In this document: one piece after another, positions 36,494 to 48,086 of the stretch
How the letters are laid out: the number at the start of each line of letters is the position of its first letter
Numbering within the stretch: position 1 is the stretch's first letter
Origin: Nitrobacter sp047149785
GTDB lineage: Bacteria; Pseudomonadota; Alphaproteobacteria; Rhizobiales; Xanthobacteraceae
Direction of reading: 5' to 3'
Assembly: GCF_047149785.1 (NCBI RefSeq)
Contig: NZ_BAAGBE010000001.1
Coordinates: forward strand, 2,294,001 to 2,358,000
Length of the DNA stretch: 64,000 bases
Program-made: the position numbers and the translations under genes
The notes under the pieces: generated by a model
Seen by the model: the letters and a program-made list of their open reading frames with translations, nothing else
Databases searched by the model: none
Told to the model about the DNA's origin: nothing

Positions 36494-36952
36494 TCATCCG
36501 GCGGTCAGCGCGGCCTTCACCACACCGCTGGCCTTGCCGAAATCCATCTGCCCGGCGTATTTCGCCTTCAACGCGCCGATGACCTTGCCCATGTCCTTGA
36601 TGCCGCTCGCGCCGGTCTCGGCAATCATCGCCGCGACGGCGGCCTTCACGTCGTCATCGGACATCTGCTTCGGCAGGTAGCCAGAGATCACGAGAATTTC
36701 CGCGCGCTCCTGTGCGGCCAGTTCCTCGCGGCCGCCCTTTTCGTAGAGCTCGACCGACTCCTGGCGCTGCTTGATCATTTTTTGCAGGAGGCCGAGCAGG
36801 TCGCCGTCCGACAGCGGCGGCTTGCCCTGCCCGCGCGCCTCGATGTCGGCGTTCTTGATGGTGGAATTGACCATGCGCAGCGTGGAGAGCTTGCGCTCGT
36901 CCCTGGCCTTCATCGCCTCCTTGACGGCGTTGTTGATGTCATCGCGCAGCAT
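36494..36952 (-). CDS. GatB/YqeY domain protein
   Basis: A 152-residue helical protein, MLRDDINNAVKEAMKARDER from the ATG at 36952. GYLPKQMSDDDVKAAVAAMI and MGKVIGALKAKYAGQMD are typical of the YqeY family, related to the tail domain of GatB and thought to act in tRNA-dependent steps. Divergent from carA, as in related genomes. The longer frame upstream is a shadow of the carA 5' region. Confidence 0.88.
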   Translation of the reverse strand: MLRDDINNAVKEAMKARDERKLSTLRMVNSTIKNADIEARGQGKPPLSDGDLLGLLQKMIKQRQESVELYEKGGREELAAQERAEILVISGYLPKQMSDDDVKAAVAAMIAETGASGIKDMGKVIGALKAKYAGQMDFGKASGVVKAALTAG

Positions 36953-37039
36953 CGGAAAGCCTCCCCTGCGGCGTGGAACGCCGCCGAATTCATCTTGAAA
37001 CCTGATGTAAGCCGCGGCGGTGCGCGAGACAACCGGAGT

Positions 37040-37068
37040 TTGACGACGGCGCAAGCGCGGGCTATGTG
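37040..37068 (+). promoter_or_regulatory. Possible sigma-70 promoter of carA
   Basis: TTGACG (37040-37045), 17 bases, TATGTG (37063-37068). The expected transcription start is within a few bases of the carA ATG at 37077, which has no Shine-Dalgarno, so the message may be leaderless. Confidence 0.4.
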
Positions 37069-37076
37069 ATGCGCTC

Positions 37077-38267
37077 ATGACCGCATCGGAAAACGCTTCA
37101 GCCTGGCCGGACCTCAAACCGACCGCGCTTCTCGTGCTCGCCGATGGCACCGTCCTCGAAGGCTTCGGCCTCGGCGCGGAGGGCCAGGCGGTTGGCGAAG
37201 TCTGCTTCAACACCGCGATGACCGGCTACGAGGAAATCCTCACCGATCCTTCCTACGCCGGCCAGCTCATCACCTTCACCTTCCCACATATCGGCAACGT
37301 CGGCGCCAACGACGAGGATATCGAAACGGTGAACATGGCGGCGACGCCCGGCGCGCGCGGCGTCATCCTGCGCAGCGCCATCACCTCGCCCTCGAACTAC
37401 CGCGCCGCCAGGCACCTCGACGCCTGGTTGAGGGCGCGCGGCATCATCGGCATCTCGGGCATCGACACCCGCGCGCTGACCGCGACGATCCGCACCAAGG
37501 GCATGCCCAACGCGGTAGTCGCCCATGCGAAGGACGGACGGTTCGACCTTCACGGTTTGAAAGAGGAGGCGCGCGAGTGGCCCGGTCTCGAGGGCATGGA
37601 CCTCGTGCCGATGGTGACGTCGAGCCAGCGCTACACCTGGGACGAGACGCCGTGGGCGTGGGGCAAGGGATTCGGCCGGCGGGACAAGGCGGAATTCAAC
37701 GTCGTTGCCGTCGATTACGGCATCAAGCGCAACATCCTGCGCCTGCTCGCCGGCGAGGGCTGCAAAGTCACGGTGGTGCCGGCGACCACGTCGGCGGACG
37801 ACATCCTGGCGATGAAACCGGACGGCGTGTTCCTCTCAAACGGCCCCGGCGATCCGGCCGAGACCGGCAAGTACGCCGTGCCGACGATCCGCAAAGTGAT
37901 CGAGTCGGGGACGCCGACCTTCGGCATCTGCCTGGGCCACCAGATGCTCGGCCTCGCGGTCGGCGCGAAAACGAAGAAAATGCATCAGGGCCATCACGGC
38001 GCCAATCACCCGGTCAGGGACGAGACCACCGGCAAGGTGGAGATCGCCTCGATGAACCACGGCTTTGCCGTCGACGAGAAGACGCTGCCGAAGGGCGCGA
38101 AGCAGACGCATGTCTCGCTGTTCGACGGCTCCAACTGCGGCCTCGAGATCGAGGGCAAGCCGGTGTTTTCCGTGCAGTATCATCCGGAGGCTTCGCCGGG
38201 GCCGCGCGACTCGCACTATCTTTTCAGGCGCTTCGCCGACCTGATGCGGGCGAACAAGCGAGCTTGA
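37077..38267 (+). CDS. carA: Carbamoyl phosphate synthase small subunit
   Basis: A 396-residue glutaminase subunit. The N-terminal domain carries FNTAMTGYEEILTDPSYAGQ; the class I amidotransferase domain has nucleophile Cys in GICLGHQMLG and the His/Glu pair in QYHPEASPGP. It supplies ammonia to CarB for carbamoyl phosphate used in arginine and pyrimidine synthesis. carB lies 2.8 kb downstream, separated by dps, a methyltransferase and tRNA-like genes. Confidence 0.97.
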   Translation: MTASENASAWPDLKPTALLVLADGTVLEGFGLGAEGQAVGEVCFNTAMTGYEEILTDPSYAGQLITFTFPHIGNVGANDEDIETVNMAATPGARGVILRSAITSPSNYRAARHLDAWLRARGIIGISGIDTRALTATIRTKGMPNAVVAHAKDGRFDLHGLKEEAREWPGLEGMDLVPMVTSSQRYTWDETPWAWGKGFGRRDKAEFNVVAVDYGIKRNILRLLAGEGCKVTVVPATTSADDILAMKPDGVFLSNGPGDPAETGKYAVPTIRKVIESGTPTFGICLGHQMLGLAVGAKTKKMHQGHHGANHPVRDETTGKVEIASMNHGFAVDEKTLPKGAKQTHVSLFDGSNCGLEIEGKPVFSVQYHPEASPGPRDSHYLFRRFADLMRANKRA

Positions 38268-38299
38268 CCGCACGGCACAGCGACGAAGCCTTTAACTTG

Positions 38300-38836
38300 T
38301 CAGGCCTCGTTGCTGCCTTCCTGGCGGCTCGCCTCGAACAGGAACCAGGTGCGCCGCTCGGCCGCGTCGATGAAGTTTTCGAGCAGGCTCGCCGTCGCAA
38401 CGTCCTCGTATTTGTCGCAAATATCGTGGGCCTTGCGCATGGCCGCCACCACCTTCTTGTTGTCGTTCATCAGTTCGCGCAGCATCTCCCGCGGCGGGAC
38501 ATAGCTCTCGTCGTTGTCCTCGAGGGTCTGGAGCTTGGCGACCTGGCCGATCGAGCGCAACGTGGTGCCGCCGATCTTGCGAACCCGCTCGGCGATTTCG
38601 TCGGTGGTTTCAAAAATCTGCTCCGATTGCTCGTCGAGCAGGAGATGGTAATCGCGGAAATGCCGCCCGCTGACATGCCAATGGAAATTCTTGGTCTTGA
38701 GGTAGAGCGCAAAGCTGTCAGCGAGGATTGTATTCATGGCGGCGGAGATCTTGTCGACGCCCTCCTGCGAAAGATCGGTCGGCGTGTCGAGTTCGGGATT
38801 TACTTTCCGCAAGGCGGAACTTTTGGCTTGGGTCAC
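38300..38836 (-). CDS. dps: Dps-type DNA-binding ferritin
   Basis: A 178-residue protein (GTG start at 38836 behind an ideal GGAGGG). The ferroxidase motif of Dps is visible: LKTKNFHWHVSGRHFRDYH, DEIAERVRKIGG and a late AAERRTWFLFEA. Dps oligomers store iron and protect DNA from oxidants. The N-terminal extension is Lys/Ser-rich and may bind DNA. It converges with carA. Confidence 0.9.
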   Translation of the reverse strand: MTQAKSSALRKVNPELDTPTDLSQEGVDKISAAMNTILADSFALYLKTKNFHWHVSGRHFRDYHLLLDEQSEQIFETTDEIAERVRKIGGTTLRSIGQVAKLQTLEDNDESYVPPREMLRELMNDNKKVVAAMRKAHDICDKYEDVATASLLENFIDAAERRTWFLFEASRQEGSNEA

Positions 38837-38958
38837 GATGCACCCTCCTGTTATGAAAAGCGGACGAATTGCCATTTTCGACGCGCAATGCGAGGCCGGA
38901 AAGCGGCTCCAGACCCTGCTAACGCGCTGTTTCGCGACAAGTTCGCCAGAGTCTGATT

Positions 38959-39010
38959 AAGCATGGTCTTATCCGAAAAAACCGGTTTCCACTTTTCGGG
39001 ATCATGCTCT
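38959..39010. repeat. Palindromic intergenic repeat, GCATGATC family copy
   Basis: AAGCATGGTCTTATCCG ... CCGGTTTCCACTTTTC ... GATCATGCTCT; compare 25174-25223. Confidence 0.6.
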
Positions 39011-39083
39011 AACGTGCGATTCCGCAGAGGGTTCCGGACGCGGAACAATAGCGCGGACCGACAAGATTGGCTCAGACCGTCCA

Positions 39084-39845
39084 ATGGATGACTGGATCGA
39101 CTATTACGACTCCACGCACACGATTTACGTCAGCAAGCTCCACCGCGACGTCCATTTCCAAACCATCGCTCGGGACATCGTCGGCTACATTTCGTCGAAG
39201 GAAGCGGTCGTCCTGGATTATGCCTGCGGCGAAGCCCTCTCGGCGGAAACGGTGGCTGACGCCTGCGGCCGGCTGATCCTCGCCGAGCCCGCGCCGGGTG
39301 TTCGCGGCCGGCTGGTGGCGCGATTCGCACCCAACACAAAAATCAGGGTGCGCTCACTGGATGACCTTCGGCACATGGATGAGGCATCGGTCGATCTGGC
39401 GGTGATGAACTCGGTCGCACAATACATGACGCCTGACGAATTCGATGCCGCGATCACGACAATTCGCCGGTTGCTCAAACCGGCCGGCCGTCTGGTGCTG
39501 GGCGACATCCTGCAACCGAACGCAGGAATGGCGGGCGATGTGATCGCGCTGCTTCGCTTCGCGGCGCAGCATGGCTTCGTGAAGGACGCGCTGCTGGGGC
39601 TGGCCCGCACGGCCCTGTCCGATTATCGGCAACTGCGCACCAGGATCGGCCTGCAACGCTACGGCGAGGCCGACATGGTCGCGAGGCTTTCCGCCGCCGG
39701 ATTCACGGCGACGCGCGCGCCGGTGAATATCGGCCACAATCCGTCGCGCATGACGTTCGTGGCGCGGCTCGCGTTCGAGCGCAACCGCGACGCGGAAACC
39801 GCAAGACACCGCATCGAAACGGGCAATCGGTCAATTGAACGTTAA
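39084..39845 (+). CDS. SAM-dependent methyltransferase
   Basis: A 253-residue class I methyltransferase. The SAM site reads VVLDYACGEALSAE, with LILAEPAPG as the acidic second strand, VDLAVMNSVAQYM as motif post-I and LLKPAGRLVLGDIL as the usual fourth-strand motif. The substrate is unknown; a lipid or small molecule is plausible given HGFVKDALLGLART. Ends just before the tRNA-like gene at 39900. Confidence 0.75.
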   Translation: MDDWIDYYDSTHTIYVSKLHRDVHFQTIARDIVGYISSKEAVVLDYACGEALSAETVADACGRLILAEPAPGVRGRLVARFAPNTKIRVRSLDDLRHMDEASVDLAVMNSVAQYMTPDEFDAAITTIRRLLKPAGRLVLGDILQPNAGMAGDVIALLRFAAQHGFVKDALLGLARTALSDYRQLRTRIGLQRYGEADMVARLSAAGFTATRAPVNIGHNPSRMTFVARLAFERNRDAETARHRIETGNRSIER

Positions 39846-39899
39846 CGTTAAGCGACGTTAAGACTCGTCTCTGCTCGGTTGCCGCGGAATATTACCGTT

Positions 39900-39974
39900 G
39901 GCCCGGTGGCGGAAGTTCGACGCGAGAGCTGTGCAAAGCTTTTTATCCTGGTTCAAGTCCAGGCTGGGCCTCCA
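39900..39974 (+). tRNA. tRNA-Cys-like gene 1, 8-nt anticodon loop
   Basis: A 75-nt cloverleaf with encoded CCA: acceptor GGCCCGG/CTGGGCC, T arm CCTGG-TTCAAGT-CCAGG, discriminator U. The anticodon stem AGAGC/GCTTT encloses TGTGCAAA, eight bases instead of seven, with GCA (Cys) as the likely anticodon. The D loop lacks the GG pair. A near-identical second copy at 40775 keeps all pairing. Cys identity comes from GCA and U73; charging and use in translation are unproven. Confidence 0.6.
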
Positions 39975-40063
39975 AACCTTCTCCTCGACACGAACTTTTG
40001 ACGCGACGGATGCCGCGCACGCCGACCGCAGCCTCACGAAAACGGTGTCGACATTTCACTGCA

Positions 40064-40090
40064 AAGAAAAAGCCCGCAAGGCGCGGGCTC
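40064..40090 (-). terminator. Intrinsic terminator of the leftward small gene
   Basis: On the minus strand GAGCCCGC ... GCGGGCT is followed by TTTTTCTTT. It ends the 40104-40364 transcript. Confidence 0.75.
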
Positions 40091-40103
40091 CTTCCTGTCC
40101 CAC

Positions 40104-40364
40104 CTACCAGTGGTGCCAGTGGCGATGATGCCAGTGACGATGACGCCAAGGATCGAACCGCGGCGGACCATAATAGCCCCACGCGCCATGGAAGCGCCGG
40201 TCGGGCACGCAGTGCCCCCAGCCGTTGACGTGCCAGCCGGGGCCGCAGCGCCAGCCGACTTGCGTGACTGGACCGGTCGTGTCGTGCAGCGGCGCGACGG
40301 GCATCGCTTGCGCTGACGCCATGCCGAGGCCGACGGCGAAAGCGATGGAAGCCAAGAGTTTCAT
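40104..40364 (-). CDS. Small exported Gly/His/Trp-rich protein
   Basis: An 86-residue protein with a signal peptide (MKLLASIAFAVGLGMASAQA). The mature part has GWRCGPGWHVNGWGHCVPDR with two Cys and ends in an Arg/His/Trp-rich tail (RHRHWHHRHWHHW). Such GCGxGxHxNxxGxCV proteins are common in Bradyrhizobium-type genomes; function unknown, perhaps metal binding. The ATG at 40364 is preceded by AAGGAGGAAAG. Confidence 0.75.
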   Translation of the reverse strand: MKLLASIAFAVGLGMASAQAMPVAPLHDTTGPVTQVGWRCGPGWHVNGWGHCVPDRRFHGAWGYYGPPRFDPWRHRHWHHRHWHHW

Positions 40365-40599
40365 GTCTGCTTTCCTCCTTGAATTGAAAGGCAGGATTTC
40401 ACCGCAATGCCGCTGAATATGCGATGAAGGGCGCCGTCGGATTTTTGCCTCAATGCAACCGCCGCGCAACCGCGTCCCCGAGCGCGGCCCGGACGGACTT
40501 TAGGCGTTCAGATCGTTCACGGAACGTCGGCGAAATCGAGCGGTCGCTGCACGCGTTTGCGAAAAATCACACAGGGGCCGCGGTCCCTGTTTGTGACGG

Positions 40600-40669
40600 A
40601 GCGGATTCGATGAATCGAACATCGGTCTGCGACCTGGAAGTCGCTGCTTTGCCACTAAGCTAAACCCGC
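40600..40669 (-). tRNA. tRNA-Gly(UCC)-like gene with a 6-nt anticodon loop
   Basis: Acceptor GCGGGTT/AATCCGC, D arm GCTT/AAGC, T arm CGATG-TTCGATT-CATCG. The anticodon stem GCGAC/GTCGC encloses only TTCCAG, one base short of a normal Gly(UCC) loop. No CCA is encoded (CCG follows). It may be a pseudogene or an unusual tRNA. Confidence 0.5.
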
Positions 40670-40774
40670 GCAATGCAGACATAGCACATCGCCGGCCTTC
40701 ATGTGCCGGAATTGCAATTAACGTTACAGTGAGCAATCGCTCGACCCGGCGGAAATATCTGCAAATATACCGGC

Positions 40775-40848
40775 GGCCCGGTGGCGGAAGTCGACGCGGG
40801 AGCTGTGCAAAGCTTTTTATCCTGGTTCAAGTCCAGGCTGGGCCTCCA
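40775..40848 (+). tRNA. tRNA-Cys-like gene 2, 8-nt anticodon loop
   Basis: A 74-nt near copy of 39900-39974. It lacks one T in the D loop and has GGAGC in place of AGAGC in the anticodon stem, which still pairs (G-T). The eight-base loop TGTGCAAA, T arm, acceptor and CCA are identical. Two conserved copies argue against random decay. Confidence 0.6.
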
Positions 40849-40988
40849 AATTCTGTTAACTGTTCACAGCTGGCTCCGGCGCTCCGAAACGGGCTCAAAT
40901 TGCCGGTTGATGAAGCCTTATAAGCCTTCCCCACCCTGGAAATCTGGTCTAAAGACACACCGCGCGCGAAAATCGCGCTCTTGCTCAA

Positions 40989-41017
40989 GGGACGCGCGGG
41001 ACGCGCGCCCTTTTTTT
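40989..41017 (+). terminator. Intrinsic terminator between tRNA-like gene 2 and carB
   Basis: GGG-A-CGCGCG pairs with CGCGCG-CCC, followed by TTTTTTT. It lies 29 bp before the carB start, so it may end the tRNA transcript or attenuate carB. Confidence 0.7.
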
Positions 41018-41045
41018 GTGCCCAGTTTTCAGTCCCCGGGACTTA

Positions 41046-44510
<3,465 letters not shown>

Positions 44511-44630
44511 GGCCTGAACTGGATTCAGGGGCCCGAAACGGTTCCAGGGGTCCTGGCGGAGCCGGAACCTGCCGGCCACGGGAGTGTTTGTTCCAGCCGG
44601 GGCCGGCCGTGAACAGGCTGGTGTGGTGGT

Positions 44631-44682
44631 TCGGAAGTTCGCTTCATTTCCCGGCGAGTCCGTTCGTCAAGCGAACTTCCGA
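44631..44682. repeat. 14-bp perfect inverted repeat between carB and greA
   Basis: TCGGAAGTTCGCTT (44631-44644) and AAGCGAACTTCCGA (44669-44682) enclose 24 bases. No T-run follows. It may be a processing, attenuation or repeat-family structure. The spacer 44511-44862 holds no gene. Confidence 0.6.
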
Positions 44683-44862
44683 GCTCAAACCGCACCGGAA
44701 ATATGGAGTTGCTGACGTCCCTCTGATTCAGAAGATCGCATTCAAAGGCTGCTGCAAAAACATGCGACCTTCGGAAAATGCGGGACGTTGGCCGAATGCG
44801 GATTTGCGCGATACCATCGAGTACAGTCGCAGGGCCGCAGATCAAGCGAAGGACGAAGTGAG

Positions 44863-45339
44863 ATGGTCGACAAGGTTCCGATGACCCGGGGCGGACATAC
44901 CGCCCTCGAAGACGAACTGAAGAAGCGCCAGTCGGTGGACCGGCCGCGCATCATCGAGCAGATTGCCGAGGCGCGCTCGCATGGCGACCTGTCGGAGAAC
45001 GCGGAGTATCACGCCGCCAAGGAAGAGCAGTCCCACAACGAAGGCCGCATCGCCGAACTCGAGGACAAGCTGGCGCGCGCCGACATCATCGACGTCAGCA
45101 AGCTGTCCGGCGACACCATCAAGTTCGGCGCCACCGTGACGCTGATCGACGAGGACACCGACAAGAAGGCGGTGTGGCAGATCGTCGGCGAAGCCGAAGC
45201 CGACGCCAGAAAGGGGCGCATCTCGATCACCTCGCCGCTGGCGCGCGCGCTGATCGGCAAGAAGAAAGGCTCCTCGGTCGAAGTCGTCGCGCCGGGCGGC
45301 GCAAAAGCCTACGAGATCGCCAAGGTGGAGTGGCGATAG
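44863..45339 (+). CDS. greA: Transcription elongation factor GreA
   Basis: A 158-residue protein. The N-terminal coiled coil contains RPRIIEQIAEARSHGDLSEN followed by AEYHAAKEEQ, the GreA signature, with the acidic tip residues D and E. The C-terminal FKBP-like domain ends in SSVEVVAPGGAKAYEIAKVE. It stimulates cleavage of backtracked transcripts by RNA polymerase. The ATG at 44863 (MVDKVPMT) is chosen; upstream frame extension lies in the spacer. Confidence 0.96.
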   Translation: MVDKVPMTRGGHTALEDELKKRQSVDRPRIIEQIAEARSHGDLSENAEYHAAKEEQSHNEGRIAELEDKLARADIIDVSKLSGDTIKFGATVTLIDEDTDKKAVWQIVGEAEADARKGRISITSPLARALIGKKKGSSVEVVAPGGAKAYEIAKVEWR

Positions 45340-45450
45340 CGGAAAGCTCATTCTCTTCGCTGTTCGTTATCGCAAATACGTCGCCACGGTCGGGTTGCGT
45401 TTTTCTCGATATGATTTCATTTTCAATTTCCGCCAACCGGGACGTAAGCG

Positions 45451-45708
45451 ATGACACAGCTTTCCTGTTCAGTCCTCGCTCTCGCGATGACGGCGGCGAT
45501 CATCGCCGGACCCACCCTCGCCGCCGACATGGATATTCCGCCGCCGTCGGCGGCGAAGGGAATTTCGGTGCAGAAAGGCCCGCTCAATTGCAGCCGATGG
45601 ACCGACGATTGCGTGAGCTGCACACGCGACGGCAACGGCGCGCCGACGGTTTGCTCGAACACCGGTTTTTCCTGCCAGCCTAAATCAATCCGCTGCCTCG
45701 AGCCTTGA
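45451..45708 (+). CDS. Small exported Cys-rich protein
   Basis: 85 residues: a signal peptide (LALAMTAAIIAGPTLAAD) then a Cys-rich part (NCSRWTDDCVSCTRDGN, CSNTGFSCQPKSIRC) with six Cys that could form disulfides. Unknown family. Follows greA after about 110 bp. Confidence 0.6.
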   Translation: MTQLSCSVLALAMTAAIIAGPTLAADMDIPPPSAAKGISVQKGPLNCSRWTDDCVSCTRDGNGAPTVCSNTGFSCQPKSIRCLEP

Positions 45709-45910
45709 CCCGGGCGATCCCGAAACCCGGGATACGCGGGGCACAATGACGCACGGAAGAACCCGCATCGGCCGGTTCCAAATCTGGAACAATTCAAGAG
45801 CCAAGCCGTTCCACTTGCGTTAGCCTTGCGATGAGGCCGGGTCTCGTAAGACGAGGCGCGGAAGACAAGGCTGGTTAAGATTCGCGACGACATAACCCGG
45901 AGTCCCCGAC

Positions 45911-46309
45911 ATGAACCAAACGCTCTCAAAATGGCAGCCGATGGTGCTGAGCCTGCTGCGTTTCATGAGCGGGCTTCTGCTCATGCAACACGGCACCGCC
46001 AAGCTGCTCGGCTTCCCCGCGCTGCCGATGTTCGCCCACCTGCAAATCGGTTCGATGGTCGGGGCCGCGGGATTTATCGAACTCATCGGCGGCGCGTTGC
46101 TGGTGGTCGGGCTGTTCACGCGCGCGGCCGCCTTCATCGCCTCGGGCATGACCGCGGTCGCCTATTTCATGGTCCACGCGCCGCAGAAATTCATGCCGAT
46201 CCTCAATGGCGGCGAACTGGCCGCGCTTTACTGCTTCGTGTTCTTTTACCTGGTCTTCGCCGGCGGCGGTCCGGTCAGCCTCGACAAGCTGATCTTCAAC
46301 AAGAGCTGA
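45911..46309 (+). CDS. DoxX family membrane protein
   Basis: A 132-residue protein with four predicted membrane segments and the DoxX-type blocks LRFMSGLLLMQHGTAKLLGF and GFIELIGGALLVVGLFTRAAA. DoxX proteins are poorly characterised; some form thiosulfate-quinone oxidoreductase subunits or redox-linked complexes. Ends close to and convergent with the lrp-like gene. Confidence 0.85.
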   Translation: MNQTLSKWQPMVLSLLRFMSGLLLMQHGTAKLLGFPALPMFAHLQIGSMVGAAGFIELIGGALLVVGLFTRAAAFIASGMTAVAYFMVHAPQKFMPILNGGELAALYCFVFFYLVFAGGGPVSLDKLIFNKS

Positions 46310-46393
46310 AGCACGAGCAGGATAAAGCGCCGCTGAACGTGATGCCCGGTTGACGCCGGGCATGCGCGTCTTCGGCGCGCGCACTTCGTGGCC

Positions 46394-46873
46394 TCAGCCT
46401 GGCACCTTCAATTCCAGCGGCACCGCGGCGGCGTATTTGGAACTGTGCAGGACCAGCGAGGTGCGCACGTTGCGCACATGCGGCGCGGCAGTGAGATGCG
46501 ACACGAAATCCTGAAACGTCGCCATATCGGGCGCGACGCATTTCAGGATGAAGTCGACCTCGCCCGATAGCATCCAGCACTCGCGCACAAGCGGCTCGCC
46601 GCGCACGAATTCCTCGAACGCGCGCAGGTCGGCGTCGGCCTGACTCGACAGGTGCACCGACGCGAAAACCGTGACCTCGAAACCGAGCCGCTGCGGATCG
46701 AGCAATCCGCGATACCCCTGGATGTAACCCTCCTCCTCCAGCGCCCGAACCCGGCGCAAACACGGGGGCGGCGAAATGCCGACCCGCCTGGCCAGTTCGA
46801 CATTGGTGATCCGGCCATCGGCCTGAATCTCGCTCAGAATCTTGAGGTCGATCTCATCGAGACTTTTCGACAC
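46394..46873 (-). CDS. Lrp/AsnC family regulator
   Basis: A 159-residue protein (GTG 46873, VSKSLDEIDLK) with an N-terminal helix-turn-helix (NVELARRVGISPPPCLRRVR) and a C-terminal RAM domain for amino-acid effector binding. It is divergent from trxB across 245 bp. The TTG start at 46921 would add 16 poorly conserved residues and reaches into the duplicated segment. The target genes are unknown; trxB is a candidate by position. Confidence 0.85.
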   Translation of the reverse strand: MSKSLDEIDLKILSEIQADGRITNVELARRVGISPPPCLRRVRALEEEGYIQGYRGLLDPQRLGFEVTVFASVHLSSQADADLRAFEEFVRGEPLVRECWMLSGEVDFILKCVAPDMATFQDFVSHLTAAPHVRNVRTSLVLHSSKYAAAVPLELKVPG

Positions 46874-47118
46874 GCGCGTGCAAACCCCGAAGCTGACCCG
46901 AAATCGTGAGAATCTCCTCAAAGCTTATTAACGCAGTTGGAGCGGCCTGCGCAATTTTATTGCGCGGCGCCTGCTTTTGGGTTTAGAGGAATTGTCGCAG
47001 TGACGGGTTGCAAATCCCGCATAGCTTACCAGATATGCTATATATAAAGTTCCATGTTTTCCCGCCTCCGCAATTCGCCGCTCGCCCGCAGGCCGGCTTC
47101 TCGACATAGGTTCTAATT

Positions 47119-48084
47119 ATGCCTGCTCCCGTTCACGCCAAGGTTGTGATCATCGGCTCTGGCCCGGCAGGCTATACGGCGGCGATCTATGCCGCACGCG
47201 CCATGCTTGAACCGGTGCTGATCCAGGGCATCCAGCCCGGCGGCCAACTGACCATCACGACCGACGTCGAAAACTACCCCGGCTTTGCGGACGTGATCCA
47301 GGGTCCGTGGCTGATGGAGCAGATGGAGAAGCAGGCGACGCATGTCGGCACCAGAATCGTTACCGATACCGTGAACTCGCTCGATGTGTCGCAGCGTCCG
47401 TTCCGGCTTACCTGCGACAGCGGCGACGTCTACCTTGCCGAGACCGTGATCCTTGCCACCGGCGCCCAGGCGCGCTGGCTCGGGCTGCCGTCCGAAGACA
47501 CCTTCAAGGGATTCGGCGTCTCCGCCTGCGCCACCTGCGACGGCTTCTTCTATCGCGGCAAGAACGTGATCGTGGTCGGCGGCGGCAATACCGCGGTCGA
47601 GGAAGCACTGTTCCTGACCAATTTCGCCGCGCAGGTCACCCTCGTGCATCGCCGCGACCACGTCCGCGCCGAACGCATTCTGCAGGATCGTGCGTTCAAG
47701 CATCCCAAGATCAAGGTGATCTGGGACAGCGTCATCGACGAAATCTGCGGCACCGAAAATCCGCCCAAGGTTACCCACGCCCGCCTGAAGAACGTCAAGA
47801 CCGGCGTGCTTACCGAAGTCGCGGCCGACGGCGTGTTCATCGCGATCGGCCATGCCCCCACCACCAAACTTGTAGCCGGCAAGGTCAAGCTGAAAAGCTC
47901 GGGCTATGTCGAGGTCGCGCCGAACTCGACGGCAACATCGGTGCCCGGCCTGTTCGCGGCCGGCGACGTCGCGGACGAGGTTTATCGCCAGGCAGTCACG
48001 GCCGCGGGCCTTGGCTGCATGGCCGCACTGGAAGCCGAACGGTTTCTCGCAGCCCATGCGAGCGACCGCGCGGCCGCGGAGTAA
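47119..48084 (+). CDS. trxB: Thioredoxin reductase, copy 1
   Basis: A 321-residue FAD/NADPH enzyme that reduces thioredoxin. FAD motif GSGPAG at residues 13-18, redox-active pair CATC at 137-140, NADPH fold VVGGGNTAVEEALFL and GLFAAGDVADEVYRQ. A typical TrxB. The lysR start is 2 bp after its stop, so the two are one operon. Confidence 0.95.
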   Translation: MPAPVHAKVVIIGSGPAGYTAAIYAARAMLEPVLIQGIQPGGQLTITTDVENYPGFADVIQGPWLMEQMEKQATHVGTRIVTDTVNSLDVSQRPFRLTCDSGDVYLAETVILATGAQARWLGLPSEDTFKGFGVSACATCDGFFYRGKNVIVVGGGNTAVEEALFLTNFAAQVTLVHRRDHVRAERILQDRAFKHPKIKVIWDSVIDEICGTENPPKVTHARLKNVKTGVLTEVAADGVFIAIGHAPTTKLVAGKVKLKSSGYVEVAPNSTATSVPGLFAAGDVADEVYRQAVTAAGLGCMAALEAERFLAAHASDRAAAE

Positions 48085-48086
48085 CG

